DNA of 64,000 nt, taken from the NCBI GenBank assembly GCA_018398815.1, contig CM031612.1, positions 5,903,412-5,967,411 on the forward strand, given 5' to 3'. Below the pieces are notes generated by a model. The model had not been told where the DNA came from. It worked only from the letters and a program-made list of their open reading frames with translations, and did no database searches. The position numbers were made by a program, and so were the translations under genes. Position 1 is the stretch's first letter; each line of letters starts with the position of its first letter. Positions 1 to 10,905 of this stretch are shown in pieces. This stretch comes from Conus ventricosus (lineage: Eukaryota > Mollusca > Gastropoda > Neogastropoda > Conidae).

Positions 1-1616
1 TGTGTCTGTCCATGTGAGGTGGATGGTTGTAGCAAGGCCTGTGTCCTTCATGTGAGGTGGGTGGTTGTAGCAGGCCTGTGTCCTTCATGTGAGGTGGATG
101 GTTGTAGCAAGGCCTGTGTCTGTCCTTCATGTGAGGTGGGTGGTTGTAGCAAGGCCTGTGTCCTTCATGTGAGGTGGGTGGTTGTAGCAAGGCCTGTGTC
201 CTTCATGTGAAGTGGATGGTTGTAGCAAGGCCTGTGTCTGTCCTTCATGTGAGGTGGGTGGTTGTAGCAAGGCCTGTGTCCTCCATGTGAGGTGGATGGT
301 TGTAGCAAGGCCTGTGTCCTCCATGTGAGGTGGTGGTTGTAGCAAGGCCTCTGTCCTTCATGTGAGGTGGGTGGTTGTAGCAAGGCCTGTGTCTGTCCTC
401 CATGTGAGGTGGGTGGTTGTAGCAAGGCCTCTGTCCTTCATGTGAGGTGGGTGGTTGTAGCAAGGCCTCTGTCCTTCATGTGAGTGGATGGTTGTAGCAG
501 GGCCTATGTCTGTCCTTCATGTGAGGTGGATGGTTGTAGCCAGGCCTGTGTCTGTCCTTCATGTGAGGTGGATGGTTGTAACAAGGCCTGTGTCTGTCCT
601 CCATATGAAGTGGATGGTTGTAGCAAGGCCTGTGTCTGTCCATGTGAGGTGGATGGTTGTAGCCAGGCCTGTGTCTGTCCTTCATGTGAGGTGGATGGTT
701 GTAGCCAGGCCTGTGTCTGTCCTTCATGTGAGGTGGATGGTTGTAGCAAGGCCTGTGTCTGTCCTTCATGTGAGGTGGATGGTTTGTAGCAAGGCCTGTG
801 TCCTTCATGTGAGGTGGATGGTTGTAGCCAGGCCTGTGTCTGTCCTCCATGTGAGGTGGATGGTTGTAGCAAGGCCTGTGTCTGTCCTTCATGTGAGGTG
901 GATGGATGTAGCAAGGCCTTGTCCTTCATGTGAGGTGGATGGTTGTAGCAAGGCCTGTGTCTGTCCTTCATGTGAGGTGGATGGTTGTAGCAAGGCCTGT
1001 GTCCTCCATGTGAGGTGGATGGTTGTAGCAAGGCCTGTGTCTGTCCTTCATGTGAGGTGGATGGATGTAGCAAGGCCTGTGTCCTTCATGTGAGGTGGAT
1101 GGTTGTAGCAAGGCCTATGTCTGTCCTTCATGTGAGGTGGATGGTTGTAGCAAGGCCTGTGTCTGTCCTTCATGTGAGGTGGATGGTTGTAGCAAGGCCT
1201 GTGTCCTTCATGTGAGGTGGATGGTTGTAGCAAGGCCTGTGTCTGTCCTTCATGTGAGGTGGATGGTTGTAGCAAGGCCTGTGTCCTCCATGTGAGGTGG
1301 ATGGTTGTAGCAAGGCCTGTGTCCTTCATGTGAGGTGGATGGTTGTAGCAAGGCCTGTGTCTGTCCTTCATGTGAGGTGGGTGGTTGTAGCAAGGCCTGT
1401 GTCTGTCCTTCATGTGAGGTGGATGGTTGTAGCAAGGCCTGTGTCTGTCCTTCATGTGAGGTGGATGGTTGTAGCCAGGCCTGTGTCTGTCCTTCATGTG
1501 AGGTGGATGGTTGTAGCAAGGCCTATATCTGTCCTCCATGTGAGGTGGATGGTTGTAGCAAGGCCTGTGTCCTTCATGTGAGGTGGATGGTTGTAGCAAG
1601 GCCTGTGTCTGTCCTT
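1..1616. repeat. Minisatellite, 38/42-bp unit
   Basis: About 40 head-to-tail copies run off the left edge. The 42-bp unit contains GGATGGTTGTAGCAAGGCCT, and a 38-bp form lacks one TGTC step in the TGTGTCTGTCC part. The array ends near 1616, where the sequence becomes unique (GGGCTGGAGATACC). Long ORFs on both strands are by-products of stop-free repeats and are not genes. Confidence 0.97.
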
Positions 1617-1688
1617 TGGGCTGGAGATACCCTGACGCTGCTGTGATTGTCGATGTGCAGATATTTGTCATAGAAGAGTATGTCATAT

Positions 1689-1742
1689 ATGCACACACAC
1701 ACGTGCGTGTGCATGCACACACACACACACACACACAGACAC

Positions 1743-1812
<70 letters not shown>
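1689..1812. repeat. (CA)n microsatellite
   Basis: An almost pure CA dinucleotide tract with a few GT and CATA interruptions near its left end. Confidence 0.97.
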
Positions 1813-1816
<4 letters not shown>

Positions 1817-2718
1817 TTTGTAACGACCCCTGATTTGTGGGAAAGTACACCCCATTATCCCCCCCTCCTCCCAAGCACACACCCACACTCACTACCCCTC
1901 CATCAGGGATGAAAAACTCCTCCACAGCTTTATATTTCCGTCCTGATTGAGACACTTAGTGAAAGGGCAAACAAACAAGGCTTTTCACATTTGTAATCCA
2001 ATATTTTTGTTGCTGGAGACTGAGCAGAGGCATGTATCAAACTTGTGTACTACTTAACTATGGAAAATTAACTTCCCAGAAAGTGATGACGTCATTTTTG
2101 CACAATATTGTGTTTGTTGTCATTGTTCTAATATTGCCTGACCACTTGCGTACAAGCTTTCATGCGGCATCTATGTGTATCTACAAGAAAATAAACCCAG
2201 TCGAGTTTGGTATTAAAAGAATTGTTGGGAATTCGCCAATTCAGTCATCTCAATAGCGCAGATATATCACATTTTCATGACAATAACTAATTATCAAACC
2301 TATAGCCCCATTTGTAATGGCCGCTCAACCATGCCGAACACATTGCTGCCAGACCAGCTATGCACAGATGACATTCAGTTGGCCGAATACAGTGCGGTTA
2401 GCAGGCTGGTGGGGAGCGTCCTGCAGAAAACACCCCTTTCCCTCACCTGCATTCACAGCTTGGTCTCTGCAGCTGTAAACTCCCCTGCGACTCAAAACTA
2501 AGTAACTTGCTCTGAACAGCCGTGCTCCGCCGTTTCCGCCGTCTCCGACGTTATTTTTTCGCATCTCCGCCGAAAGAAAAATCTCCGCCGAAAAATTATT
2601 CGAAGAATGAAGCTCAGAAACGATCTCAACTTGTCTGCACAGCGAATTTCTTCTTTGTCGGTAATGTTCTCAAACGGCGTAGTTCTCATTCTGCTTCCTT
2701 CCAGTATCATTTCTCATC
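1813..2718. other. No gene seen; one CRE-type palindrome
   Basis: Mostly unique AT-rich sequence. A perfect 10-bp ATGACGTCAT palindrome lies at 2086-2095. It matches the CREB/ATF full site, but nothing around it looks like a promoter. From about 2524 the sequence becomes rich in CTCCGCCG words and leads into the zinc-finger fragment that follows, so it is probably the flank of the same repeat. Confidence 0.4.
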
Positions 2719-3063
2719 ATGGCGTCGATTCACAGTGAGAGTTTTCCGCCAGTGAGTGCAAACAAAACGATAAAAAAAAGAAAGAAGTATGTGAACCACT
2801 AGAAGACCGAGTGGCAGCAGAAGGACGTGTGTGACCGCAGAGTCGCGGATGTAATAAGAAAACATGACAAAGACGGCGAATTTGAAGTGTTTTGCGAGCT
2901 TTGCCAAAAACGTGTCTACTTTGGTAGTCGTGGCTTTGTGGCAATCAGAGATCACATCGAGCGTCCCAGTCACCAACAGAAAATGTGTGTGTTTCCCACA
3001 CCATTACAGCATGTTTTCAGATCATTGGGTATGCAACAATCTACGTTTAATTTCCAAAGATAG
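2719..3063 (+). pseudogene. Transposon-type zinc-finger protein fragment
   Basis: Reading from the ATG at 2719, one frame stays meaningful to a TAG at 3061 but is broken by an in-frame TAG at 2800-2802. After that stop the product has a C2H2-like finger: FCELC, then GFVAIRDH, then ERPSHQQK, with the pattern C-x2-C-x(n)-H-x5-H. A basic KKRKK stretch precedes it. Fingers of this form are common at the N-terminus of hAT-type transposases and related domesticated proteins; no catalytic domain follows here. It is most likely a decayed mobile-element gene. The single stop could also be a sequencing error, because this assembly is indel-prone. Family assignment is inference. Confidence 0.45.
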
Positions 3064-3278
3064 TTTGACTCCTACTCTAAGTACTTCCACTCGTAGAGTC
3101 TTCAAAGCAAGGGAAAAACGTCAAAGTGACAAAAAGAATATAAAAGAACAAATTACATCAAAATAAACTGATGTCACAACAGTATTGTGTAACACTTTTC
3201 CCCTGGTATAATGCAAACGTTTGCTACATTTGTTAGGTGTCTGCTAACAGCCCCCACTATGAAATCCTTTTCCACCAG

Positions 3279-3535
3279 CCCACTCCCCCCACTACCTGTA
3301 TACTTCCTCTACTCCTCCTCCTCTTCCCCCAACCCCCACCCTCACCCCACAACACACATACCCCACACACTTCGCCCCCTCCCCCCCACCCCCGTCCCCA
3401 CCTCACACGCACACACAAACACCCCCCCCTCCCCCCCCACACACAATCACCCCCCCCACCACACACACACACACACTTGTCAGGGGGGGGGGATATGATT
3501 AGTTGTAAGGGGGAAGTGGGGGGGGGGTGGGTGTG
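3279..3535. repeat. C-rich and CA-rich low-complexity tract
   Basis: Runs of C and CA (CCCCACCACACACACACACA type), then G-runs at 3482-3492 and 3518-3528. No coding signal. Confidence 0.9.
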
Positions 3536-3590
3536 TACTGTTGTGACATCAGTTTGTTTTTATGTCATTTGTTCTTTTTTTGTGTTTAGT

Positions 3591-3635
3591 GTTTCCTGAC
3601 GAAGGGTCTAAGGCCCAAAAGCTTCAGGTTTTGTT
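3591..3635 (+). other. Structured retroelement-type motif
   Basis: CCTGACGAAGGGTCTAAGGC is followed by CCAAAAGCTTCAGG. GGGTC can pair with GGCCC across a TAA loop, and CCTGA with TCAGG outside it. The layout parallels the motifs at 46005-46040 and 48763-48801, which are better hammerhead candidates. Here the expected GAAA is AAAA. Confidence 0.35.
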
Positions 3636-3964
3636 TTTTTTAAAGGACTTCAAAATAATCATTTTTCATATTGTGTTTATTGAAGTCCAGCAGTCGTTTT
3701 CATACATCTGATTTACTTAGTTTGATTTCCCACTCTGATTTACTTATCTACAGGCCTTATTCTTTATGTCATGAAAGCACTGTTTGTCAAATTTTCTTTA
3801 GCTAGAGTTCTGAGGATTCATCATACTAAATGTTTGTCTCAATTGACATAGTTTCTTTCCACATCAGTCTCAGTCTTCATGGTGTTGAAAGCTGTTCTAT
3901 AGAATGAGTTGTTTAGAAGCAAGAAAGTGATTTCTAAAGATTTTTATGCCTTATTTAATACAAA

Positions 3965-4115
3965 ATATGCTTCAGCTTCAGGGGGCGCTGCCCCCTGAGC
4001 CCCGCCAGGCTGTTGCCCATGTACCCCACTGGGGGCCCATGGTGAACCCCCAGATCCCCGCCAATCTCCTCTTTTTTTTAAAAACTTTTTCATCCCTGCT
4101 CCATACAGATGAACC
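3965..4115. repeat. GC-rich interspersed repeat fragment
   Basis: Contains an 8-bp-stem hairpin at 3979-3997 (CAGGGGGC, loop GCT, GCCCCCTG), then a G/C-rich stretch and a poly-T/A junction. It contrasts sharply with the AT-rich flanks and resembles the GC-rich ends of interspersed repeats. It may belong with the CTCCGCCG-rich sequence near 2524. Confidence 0.4.
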
Positions 4116-4379
4116 AGTTGAATGTCTTACAGGGTAATATTTAACACTCTCAGAGTTGTTTTTTCCTTCATTCGGATCTCTTGTCCATTGACATCTGTGT
4201 ATTAGTTATGTCTCACTTTTATACTGTGTCATGTAGTAATGTCTTAACATAAAAAAATGATATCCAACACATGTTCAGTTGGTAAAAGGTGAGAGTGATC
4301 AATTTTATGACAACCAAAATAACTGTCCTCCCAGTTCTTCACTTGTAAAAGGATAAAAGATGCCTACGGTTGTTCATTC

Positions 4380-4520
4380 AGATTAGCTTTAACACCAGAA
4401 TAGATAGACTGTCCTCACCAAGGGTTTGCTTTCATGTCAGATTAGCTTTAACACCAGAATAGATAGACTGTCCTCACCAAGGGTTTGCTTTCATGTCAGA
4501 TTAGCTTTAACACCAGAATG
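4380..4520. repeat. 59-bp tandem repeat, 2.4 copies
   Basis: AGATTAGCTTTAACACCAGA recurs at 4380, 4439 and 4498, a period of exactly 59 bp. Confidence 0.95.
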
Positions 4521-4594
4521 AACAGGCAGTAGGATCTTAGCATGGTTTGACTGTACACAGAATGATGGAACGATGGATTTTTGTTGTTGTCCAG

Positions 4595-4730
4595 TCCAGT
4601 ATGTCAGCTACGGGCCGTTCAGCAGCTTTGCTCCTCAGTACGACTCCTCGTTTGCCAACGTGAACAAAGAGGAGTCTGACCTGCTGCTGGCCACTTATGG
4701 TGATGAGACGGGGGTGCAGTATGCCAAGAG
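4595..4730 (+). CDS. BRD7/BRD9 orthologue, internal exon
   Basis: The frame reads YVSYGPFSSFAPQYDSSFAN, then NKEESDLLLATYGDET, then GVQYAK. This is the conserved segment after the bromodomain in the BRD7/BRD9 family (DUF3512 region). These proteins are acetyl-lysine-reading subunits of nuclear SWI/SNF complexes: BRD7 in PBAF, BRD9 in ncBAF. A TTGTTGTTGTCCAG acceptor precedes the exon, with a second AG at 4599 as an alternative, and AG/GTGAGC is the donor. The exon ends in phase 2, and the next exon restores the codon exactly, giving an SVQSFVDSAG continuation. Bromodomain exons must lie upstream of the window. Here the match is closest to BRD9, while the last exon looks more like BRD7, as expected for one pre-duplication orthologue. 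Confidence 0.9.
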
Positions 4731-5318
4731 GTGAGCAGGTCTGCATGGCAGAGTGACTTGGCCTTTGTCGCTGTGGGATGGGTTCCACGCCTAGGTCCTG
4801 TCCTGTCTGTCTGTTTTCTATATATGTCTCATCTGTTTTGTGTTTATTTCCGTTTTTCGTCTGTTACATTCAGCTCTTCTGCCATGCCCATAACTTTTTG
4901 CATTTGTTTTCTGACTGTCCTTCTCCATTGCTGTTAAAGGCTGTTCAGATTAAAACTGAAGAAAAAGAATTCCTTCAGATCTTGTTTCTGTTACATTATA
5001 TTACTGAATGTACATTCTGTGTGAGTATCATTTTTTTTATAACAATGCATAATCATTATTATGTAAACTCATCAAGTATAAGAATAACACAGTTTCAAAA
5101 TGTCTGAAGTGAAGGCTGCACATTTAATGTGTGTGGAAAAGATTCCAAGCTTTTTCAAGTTTTATGTTGTTGTTAAATACAGTGAAATGTGTAGATCTGT
5201 TAAATTAAGACAACAGTACATGGTCGTCATTGTCAAAGTGAAGAATCTGTGCTTGGATGTCCATGGTGAAACAGTGTATTTATATGCTTAAAGATCTGTC
5301 TGTGATTGTGTGTACCAG

Positions 5319-5456
5319 TGTCCAGAGTTTTGTGGACTCAGCGGGTGACTACGCCGTGAGGATGGTCAACAACTTGCTGGGACATGCTGACCAAAGGGCA
5401 GCACAACCCGCACCAACCACAGCCCATGGAACAGTGTCAGGATGCTATTGCTCAGG
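5319..5456 (+). CDS. BRD7/BRD9 orthologue, internal exon (frame slip)
   Basis: The acceptor TGTACCAG precedes TGTCCAGAGTTTTGTGG. The frame reads VQSFVDSAGDYAVRMVNNLL and matches the BRD9 segment that follows GVQYA. Just after LL, the run CTGGGACATG (about 5377-5386) appears to carry one G too many. Dropping it in silico would continue as DMLTKGQHN, in line with the family's LLD..T.G.H pattern. Since the assembly has many such single-base indels, I treat this as a probable sequence error and not an inactivating mutation. The donor is uncertain: CAGG/GTCATG at 5456 gives a phase that fits the next candidate exon, and GG/GTGGGT at 5480 is an alternative just before a 38-base G run. Confidence 0.85.
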
Positions 5457-5486
5457 GTCATGCTGTCAGGAAATGGTTGGGTGGGT

Positions 5487-5524
<38 letters not shown>
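5487..5524. repeat. 38-base G run
   Basis: An uninterrupted poly-G tract about 30 bases after the exon's preferred donor. Its length is unlikely to be accurate. Confidence 0.9.
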
Positions 5525-5525
<1 letters not shown>

Positions 5526-5586
5526 TAGTTTGTGGCCTCTTTAAAAAATCTTGAAAGTTTGTGACTTTTTTTTTTGTGTGTTGCAG

Positions 5587-5641
5587 GTGAGGGTAAGTTT
5601 AGCAGTTTTGACAGCGAACAGATTAAAAAAAAAAAAAAAAG
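5587..5641 (+). CDS. Possible BRD7/BRD9 exon
   Basis: A good acceptor (TTTTTGTGTGTTGCAG) is followed by a frame that joins in phase with the exon ending at 5456 and reads GEGKFSSFDSEQIK. It then runs into a 16-base poly-A tract ending AAG/GTGACT, a plausible donor. I cannot align it confidently to the family, and the poly-A length makes the downstream phase unreliable. It is listed as a candidate on the strength of splice signals, phase and position. Confidence 0.4.
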
Positions 5642-6334
5642 GTGACTGTTCCCATAGCCTGTTGACCTTAAAGGCAGTGAGCCTTCAGGGTGACTGTGTC
5701 TGTGGCATGAGTGACAGGAGAGGAACCTGTTCCTCTCCTACTGCGACCTTTAACCTTCGCTGAAGTGAGTCAGGTGTCCATTGACTGCTGGGTGGACACA
5801 CAAGGCTTAAAACAAAACAAATTCCTACCTGAATTTTCGGCAGATGCTTCAGCTTAGACAAGGGCGAAGACTGAAGCCAGAATTTTAAGTTTTCATCCAC
5901 TGTGTTGTGTGAGTGAAAATTTTGAAATGAAGATGTAATCTTGAAATGGTCACTGGTATACGTGTACAAATGATCTGATTGCTTTGGAAAGTGTGGGGAA
6001 AAAGTGATTGAATTTGAACATGAAAATCCTTTGCAAATGCTGTTATTCCTTGGACCCCTTGGTTTCATACTTTTGTGCAGTGAAAAAAAAAAAGAAAAGA
6101 AAGAACAAGAAAAGAAAGAAAAGAAACAAGCGACTTTTTACTCTTTTTTGTAGTGTTTGTTTGTTCTTGAAAATGCTGCTTATTTCAAAACTAACTGAAC
6201 AGAAATTTGAAAATAAAAACACATGATGTTTAAAAAAAAGGGATGGGGTGGGTGTGGGGGAGTGAAATCCTAAGTAAAACATGGTCCCTGACTCCCTTCT
6301 CCCTAATTCCACATCTTCCTTCATATGTTATGGC
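5642..6334. other. Intronic, no further feature
   Basis: AT-rich intronic sequence containing an A/AAGAA-rich patch at 6085-6130. No exon or RNA gene seen. Confidence 0.5.
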
Positions 6335-6918
6335 TGGCACCGGCAAGTTGCCGCTCTCTTGTTGCACACATTATGGCAAGGGCAATGAAATTGGCACTGG
6401 CAAGGTTGCCGCTCTCTTGTTGCACACATTATGGCAAGGGCAATGAAATATGGCCACCGGCATAGATTGCGCTCTCGTGTTGCAAACAATATGCAAGGGC
6501 ATGAATATGGCACCGGCAAGATTGCCGCTCTCTTGTTGCACACATTATGGCAAGGGCAAACGAAATATGCACGGCAAGATTGCCGCTCTCTTGTTGCAAA
6601 CGTTATGGCAAGGGCAATGAAATATGGCACCGGCAAGATTGCAGCTCTCTTGTTGCAAACATTATGCAAGGGCAGTGAATATGGCACCGGCAAGATTGCC
6701 GCTCTCTTGTTGCAAACGTTATGGCAAGGGCAATGAATATGGCACCGGCAAGATTGCCGCTCTCTTGTTGCAAACATTATGGCAAGGGCAAATGAAATAT
6801 GGCACCGGCAAGATTGCCACCCTCTTGTTGCAAACATTATGGCAAGGGAAATGAAATTATGGCACCGGCAAGATTGCCGCTCTCTTGTTGCAAACATTAT
6901 GGCAAGGGCATTGAAATC
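6335..6918. repeat. Minisatellite, about 58-60-bp unit
   Basis: About ten copies of a unit containing GCCGCTCTCTTGTTGCAAAC and TTATGGCAAGGGCAATGAAA, with many single-base length differences between copies. It lies in an intron of the BRD7/9 gene. Confidence 0.95.
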
Positions 6919-7094
6919 CCAAGGAGTCTTTGTGCCTGAACTTGCGTTCTCCCTAGGTGTGTATTCTCAAACACCCACCTTTTCCCATCATCCAATCATT
7001 ATTTCACTGGTAAGTATGGGTAAGCTTTTACACCATTGATAAATGTACTTGCCCCTCCTCGCTGGCCACCCATCCGCACTGTAGAAAATGTTTG

Positions 7095-7345
7095 TGTTGT
7101 TGTTGTTGTTGTTGTACCTGGCTAAAAGACTCCAGGGATCATCCGAACAGCCAAAGCACTTGAACACTATGGTACAGATGCATCAGCTAGGGATTTTGGA
7201 GACTGATATTATTATGCTAGGAACTTTGTCACGACTGAAGACAATCCCCGCATAACTATGCAGAGTGTAACACCATTTTGATGTAGCCTGGACGTTCTAG
7301 CCAGTATCAGTTGGTCTGACACAGCCTTAAGCCCAGGCAAGTTGT
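7095..7345 (+). mobile_element. Interspersed repeat, shared with 49871-50140
   Basis: Begins with (GTT)n, then GGCTAAAAGACTCCAGGGAT and AGTATCAGTTGGTCTGACAC near the end. The same sequence occurs inverted at 49871-50140, where an extra internal segment of about 70 bp is present. It is probably a SINE-like retroposon; this copy is internally shorter. Confidence 0.75.
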
Positions 7346-7395
7346 ATTTGTGAAGTCCAGGGATGAAAGTTGAAGTGATTTGTGTTTGTGGGCAG

Positions 7396-7481
7396 CAACG
7401 GAAGCTGGAGAGGGAGAGAGCTGCCGCTGCTGCAGCTGAAGAGGCGGAGAACTCCGCACAGCCGTCTCCGTGTCCAGTCAG
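7396..7481 (+). CDS. Possible BRD7/BRD9 exon, charged helix
   Basis: GTTTGTGGGCAG acceptor, then an open frame QRKLERERAAAAAAEEAENS ending PCPVR at CAG/GTCGGT. The product is a strongly charged, alanine-rich helix, and the GC and codon character stands out from the TG-rich surroundings. It lies in the right order between the upstream and downstream BRD7/9 exons. The family's middle region varies, so I cannot verify it by similarity. Confidence 0.5.
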
Positions 7482-7499
7482 GTCGGTGGGGATGCATGA

Positions 7500-7853
7500 T
7501 GCTGGGCTGGTGGTGTGGTGGTGGTGGGTGGGTGGGTGTGGTTGTGCTGTCTTGATGTGTGTGTTGCTGTGATCGTTTTGATGTGTGTGTGTGTGTGTGT
7601 GGTGGTTGTGCTGTCTTGATGTGTGTGTTGCTGTGATTGTTGTTGATGTGTGTGTGTGGTGTGTTGTGTGTGTGGTTGTGCTGTCTTGGTGGGTGTGTGC
7701 TGTCTTTGTGTGTGTGTTCTGTGGTAGTTTTGATGTGTGAGTGTGTTTTGTGTGTGTGGGTGCGAGTACTGTGATGGTTCTGTACGATTGAGTGTTGTTC
7801 TGGTGGTGGTCGTGGTGTTGTGGTTTGTGCTTGAATGTATGGTGTTCGCGCAC

Positions 7854-7901
<48 letters not shown>

Positions 7902-7926
7902 TGTGTGTGTGTTGTGTGTGTGTGTG
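7500..7926. repeat. TG-rich tract with (TG)n core
   Basis: Loose TGTGTG and GGTGGT repeats, ending in a pure (GT)n block at 7855-7900. Histidine/threonine-rich minus-strand ORFs here are artefacts of the repeat. Confidence 0.9.
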
Positions 7927-8357
7927 CATGCATCATAGTGTGAGCTGTAGTAAGGCATTCAGTAATGTGTGTGTCGGCATACATGACCATCCGTCATGAC
8001 CATTGATGTTGTGGTTTCATTCTATTTATTGGCTTAATATGAGAGTGGATACTATGTGTGCATCACAGAGTGCGAATTTAGTGTTTGCTGGTTGGTGTAA
8101 GCATTGTGTGTTTGAATACTTTTTTTTGTGTACATCCACAGAATGAAAACAATGTAATCATTTACATATTTATGACCAGCCGATGCGTAGACATAAACAA
8201 CACTGACTTGTGCTTTTGCAGCATCATGGGTTCAGAAGTTCCTTTACTTTTTTAATAATTCACGATTTTGTTTCCATGTGTCAGTCAAGGTAAAGTTGAG
8301 CGAAACCAAACTGAAGGATTTGGGTATAAAGGAGTATGGTTTTATTTTCTGTTTCAG

Positions 8358-8395
8358 GGGATGGCATCTCCTCAGAATGATACACCTGCTGTTAG
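8358..8395 (+). CDS. Weak candidate micro-exon
   Basis: TTTTCTGTTTCAG acceptor and TTAG/GTAGGT donor frame a 38-bp stretch that is open in two frames (one gives GMASPQNDTPAV). Neither frame gives the phase expected by the exon at 17635, so it is doubtful. Confidence 0.2.
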
Positions 8396-8903
8396 GTAGG
8401 TCGCCTTGACCTTGTGGGTCATTCTTTGTTGGACTTGTGCTGCTTGGATTTCACTTTGTGTGTGTGTGTTGGGTGTGTGTGTACGTTTTTCATGACTGAT
8501 ATTGTTCATGTATTGAAAATCAATGTCGAGAATCTTGAATCTGTTAGCATCAGTCGTTCACAGAGAAGTGGAATGTTTGTACTTTTAGATATTTGGATCG
8601 AACCTTGTGAGACCTTGCTTGTGAAAATTACGCATAAGAAATTAGTTTTAATGCAGTCTTGGTTGTATTTACAGAACAGTTCCTGTATGTCATGGTGTGT
8701 TTGGTGGAGTGATGAGTAGCGTCAGTACATCATGTAGTCCTGATTTATGTCTGTCCTGTGGCCAGAAAAGGATTTACTCTACATACTACTGTGATTTAGA
8801 CGGTCTTGAAAGTTCTGTTTATGGGTAAGAAACGAAAATTGCTTGAGATACTGTCAAAAGCAGGCCCACACAAAGCATCCTTTAATTCATATGTACATAG
8901 CCA

Positions 8904-9611
8904 CAATCGTCTCACCTCCCCTCAGCTCCCAAGATGATTGAATGGTCCTTGTCGACGCAAATCGTCTCACCTCCCCTCAGCTCCCAAGATGATTGATTGG
9001 TCCTTGTCGACACAAATCGTCTCACCTCCCCTCAGCTCCCAAGATGATTGAAGTGGTCCTTGTCGACGCAAATCGTCTCACCTCCCTCAGCTCCCAAGAT
9101 GATTGAAGTGGTCCTTGTCGACGCAAATCGTCTCCACCTCCCTCAGCTCCCAAGATGATTGAATTGGTCCTTGTGACGTCAAATCGTCTCACTCCCCTCA
9201 GCTCCAAATGATTGATGGTCCTTGTCGACCAAATCGTCTCACCTCCCCTCAGCTCCCAAGATGATTGAGTGGTCCTTGTCGACGCAAATCGTCTCACCTC
9301 CCCTCAGCTCTCCAGATGATGAAGTGGTCCTTGTCGACGCAAATCGTCTCACCTCCCCTCAGCTCCCAAGATGATCGAAGTGGTCCTTGTCGACGCAAAT
9401 CGTCTCACCTCCCCTCAGTTCCCAAGATGATTGAATGTGGTCCTTTTCGACGCAAATCGTCTCACCTCCCCTCAGCTCCCAAATGATTGAAGTGGTCCTT
9501 TTCGACGCAAATCGTCTCACCTCCCTCAGCTCCCAAGATGATTGAGTGGTCCTTTTCGACGCAAATCGTCTCACCTCCCCTCAGCTCCCAAGATGATTGA
9601 AGTTCCTGTCG
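8904..9611. repeat. Minisatellite, about 56-bp unit
   Basis: Twelve or so copies with the core ATCGTCTCACCTCCCCTCAG followed by CTCCCAAGATGATTGA and a GTCGACGCA end. It lies in the large intron. Confidence 0.96.
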
Positions 9612-9760
9612 ACGCGATGACGAACACACACATTGCCACATTCACAGGATGTCACTTTTACAACATGTCAGAAGTGAAACCAGTAAAATATCAGCATTCT
9701 GTTTTAATGAAACTTACACATGACCATAGTGTGAAGCTTTCTGTCTGATTCACAGCAGGT

Positions 9761-9903
9761 TGGCATGAGGGACTATGGCATGTGCTGAGAGGAATGGAAT
9801 CGATGAAGGCATCGTGAACATGATAGAGGCCCTATACAAGAACTCCAACAGTGCAGTGCTCAACAATCAACGAGAGGAGTTTTTCAGAATGACCGTCGGT
9901 GTC
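9761..9903 (+). mobile_element. LINE reverse transcriptase fragment, upstream half
   Basis: The frame reads WHEGLWHVLR, then after a one-base slip GIDEGIVNMIEALYKNSNSA, and ends at FFRMTVGVR. This is the RT segment just before the GCLLSP motif of non-LTR retrotransposons. The match stops abruptly at about 9903. The next expected RT segment begins at about 16650 on the same strand, so the two pieces are probably one LINE copy split by a later insertion. Confidence 0.75.
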
Positions 9904-10308
9904 AGACATATTTTCCATTGTTGACAATTAACCAATGAAAACAATAGGTTTGTCTCACTGCACAATCAAAACATGTGTATATACATTTCTAAAGAGTTAT
10001 TTGCTCGTGACACATACATATATATTCACCTTCACAAGCAAGTTAGTCATAAATAGTACATAATGATTTTTTCATTGTTTACCAAAGAATAAAGCAAAGA
10101 ATAAATATGTAATACATCAACATCAAGTAGTTTTTGCTTGTAAAACATATAGTCACTTCAACAAGCAAATTAAGCATAAATACCACTTGATTTAAACAGT
10201 CAGTAGCATACAATGCACTGTCAAATGTGAGCACACCGTAATCATTAAGAAAGACAAAAAACAGGAATAGTCTTTCCCTTGAAGACAATTACATTTGTCC
10301 ATGAATAT
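9904..10308. other. AT-rich 3' flank of the LTR element
   Basis: Between the LINE break and the end of pol. Two diverged direct copies of a segment containing ACAAGCAA and GCATAAATA lie at about 10030 and 10157. This is where a 3' LTR should be; I could not recognise one by matching to 15616-16227. Confidence 0.4.
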
Positions 10309-10905
10309 TCATACACGTGACAATAAATCTGCCATGACATTTTGTGTTCCAGGCACTGGTTCAACAGTAAATTGGAATTCCTGCAATGCCAAAGACCACC
10401 TTAATAATCTGCTGTTCTTAGTTTTGACGATTGCAAGAAAGTCAATGGCCTGTGGTCAGTCTGTAACCGAAACTTTCGTCCAGTCAAGAACCTGGCGAAC
10501 TTCTCACATGCCCATACAATAGCCAAGCACTCTCTCTCAATAGTGGAGTATTTCTCCTGTGTCTTTGAGAACTTCTTACTGGCGTATTGCACTGGATGTA
10601 ACAAAGCACTTTTTTCCTGCAACAGTACCGCTCCCATTCCTTTGGAACTGGCATCGGTTCTCAAAATAAAGTCTTCTGAGAGGGAGGGTAACAAAAGAAC
10701 AGGAAATGAGTTGAGGATGTTCTGAACACACTCCAAAGCCTTCTGACACTCATCAGACCACACAATACTTTTGTTCTTCGTCCCTTTCGTCAGTTCAGTC
10801 AAAGGGGCCGTCAGGGACGCAAAGGGGGGTACATATCGTCTATAGTAAGACAACAATCCGATGAGTGACCTGATCTGTTTCTTTGTAGTGGTTTGTGTAA
10901 AGATA
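10309..10905 (-). pseudogene. Retrotransposon RNase H (pol C-terminus)
   Basis: The frame begins after a one-base slip relative to RT (SYYRRYVPPFASL). RNase H motifs follow in order: ILRTDASSKGMGAVL with the first catalytic Asp, YSTIERECLAIVWA with the catalytic Glu, and TDHRPL with the third acidic residue. It ends VPGTQNVMADLLSR then a stop at 10309, the usual Ty3/gypsy RNase H end. Since pol stops here, no integrase follows RNase H, in agreement with the unusual module order. Confidence 0.85.

Noticed and set aside
1..1812. Long ORFs of 100-250 codons over the minisatellite and CA tract
   Set aside because: They exist in several frames on both strands at once and encode only the repeat unit.
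2086..2095. Promoter with a CREB site
   Set aside because: A single palindrome with no initiator, CpG cluster or first exon nearby.
7212..7990. His/Thr-rich ORFs of up to 248 codons
   Set aside because: Translation of a TG-rich tract; no start context or conservation.
10020..10200. 3' LTR of the LTR element
   Set aside because: Only a short diverged direct repeat is present; I saw no match to the region above 15615.
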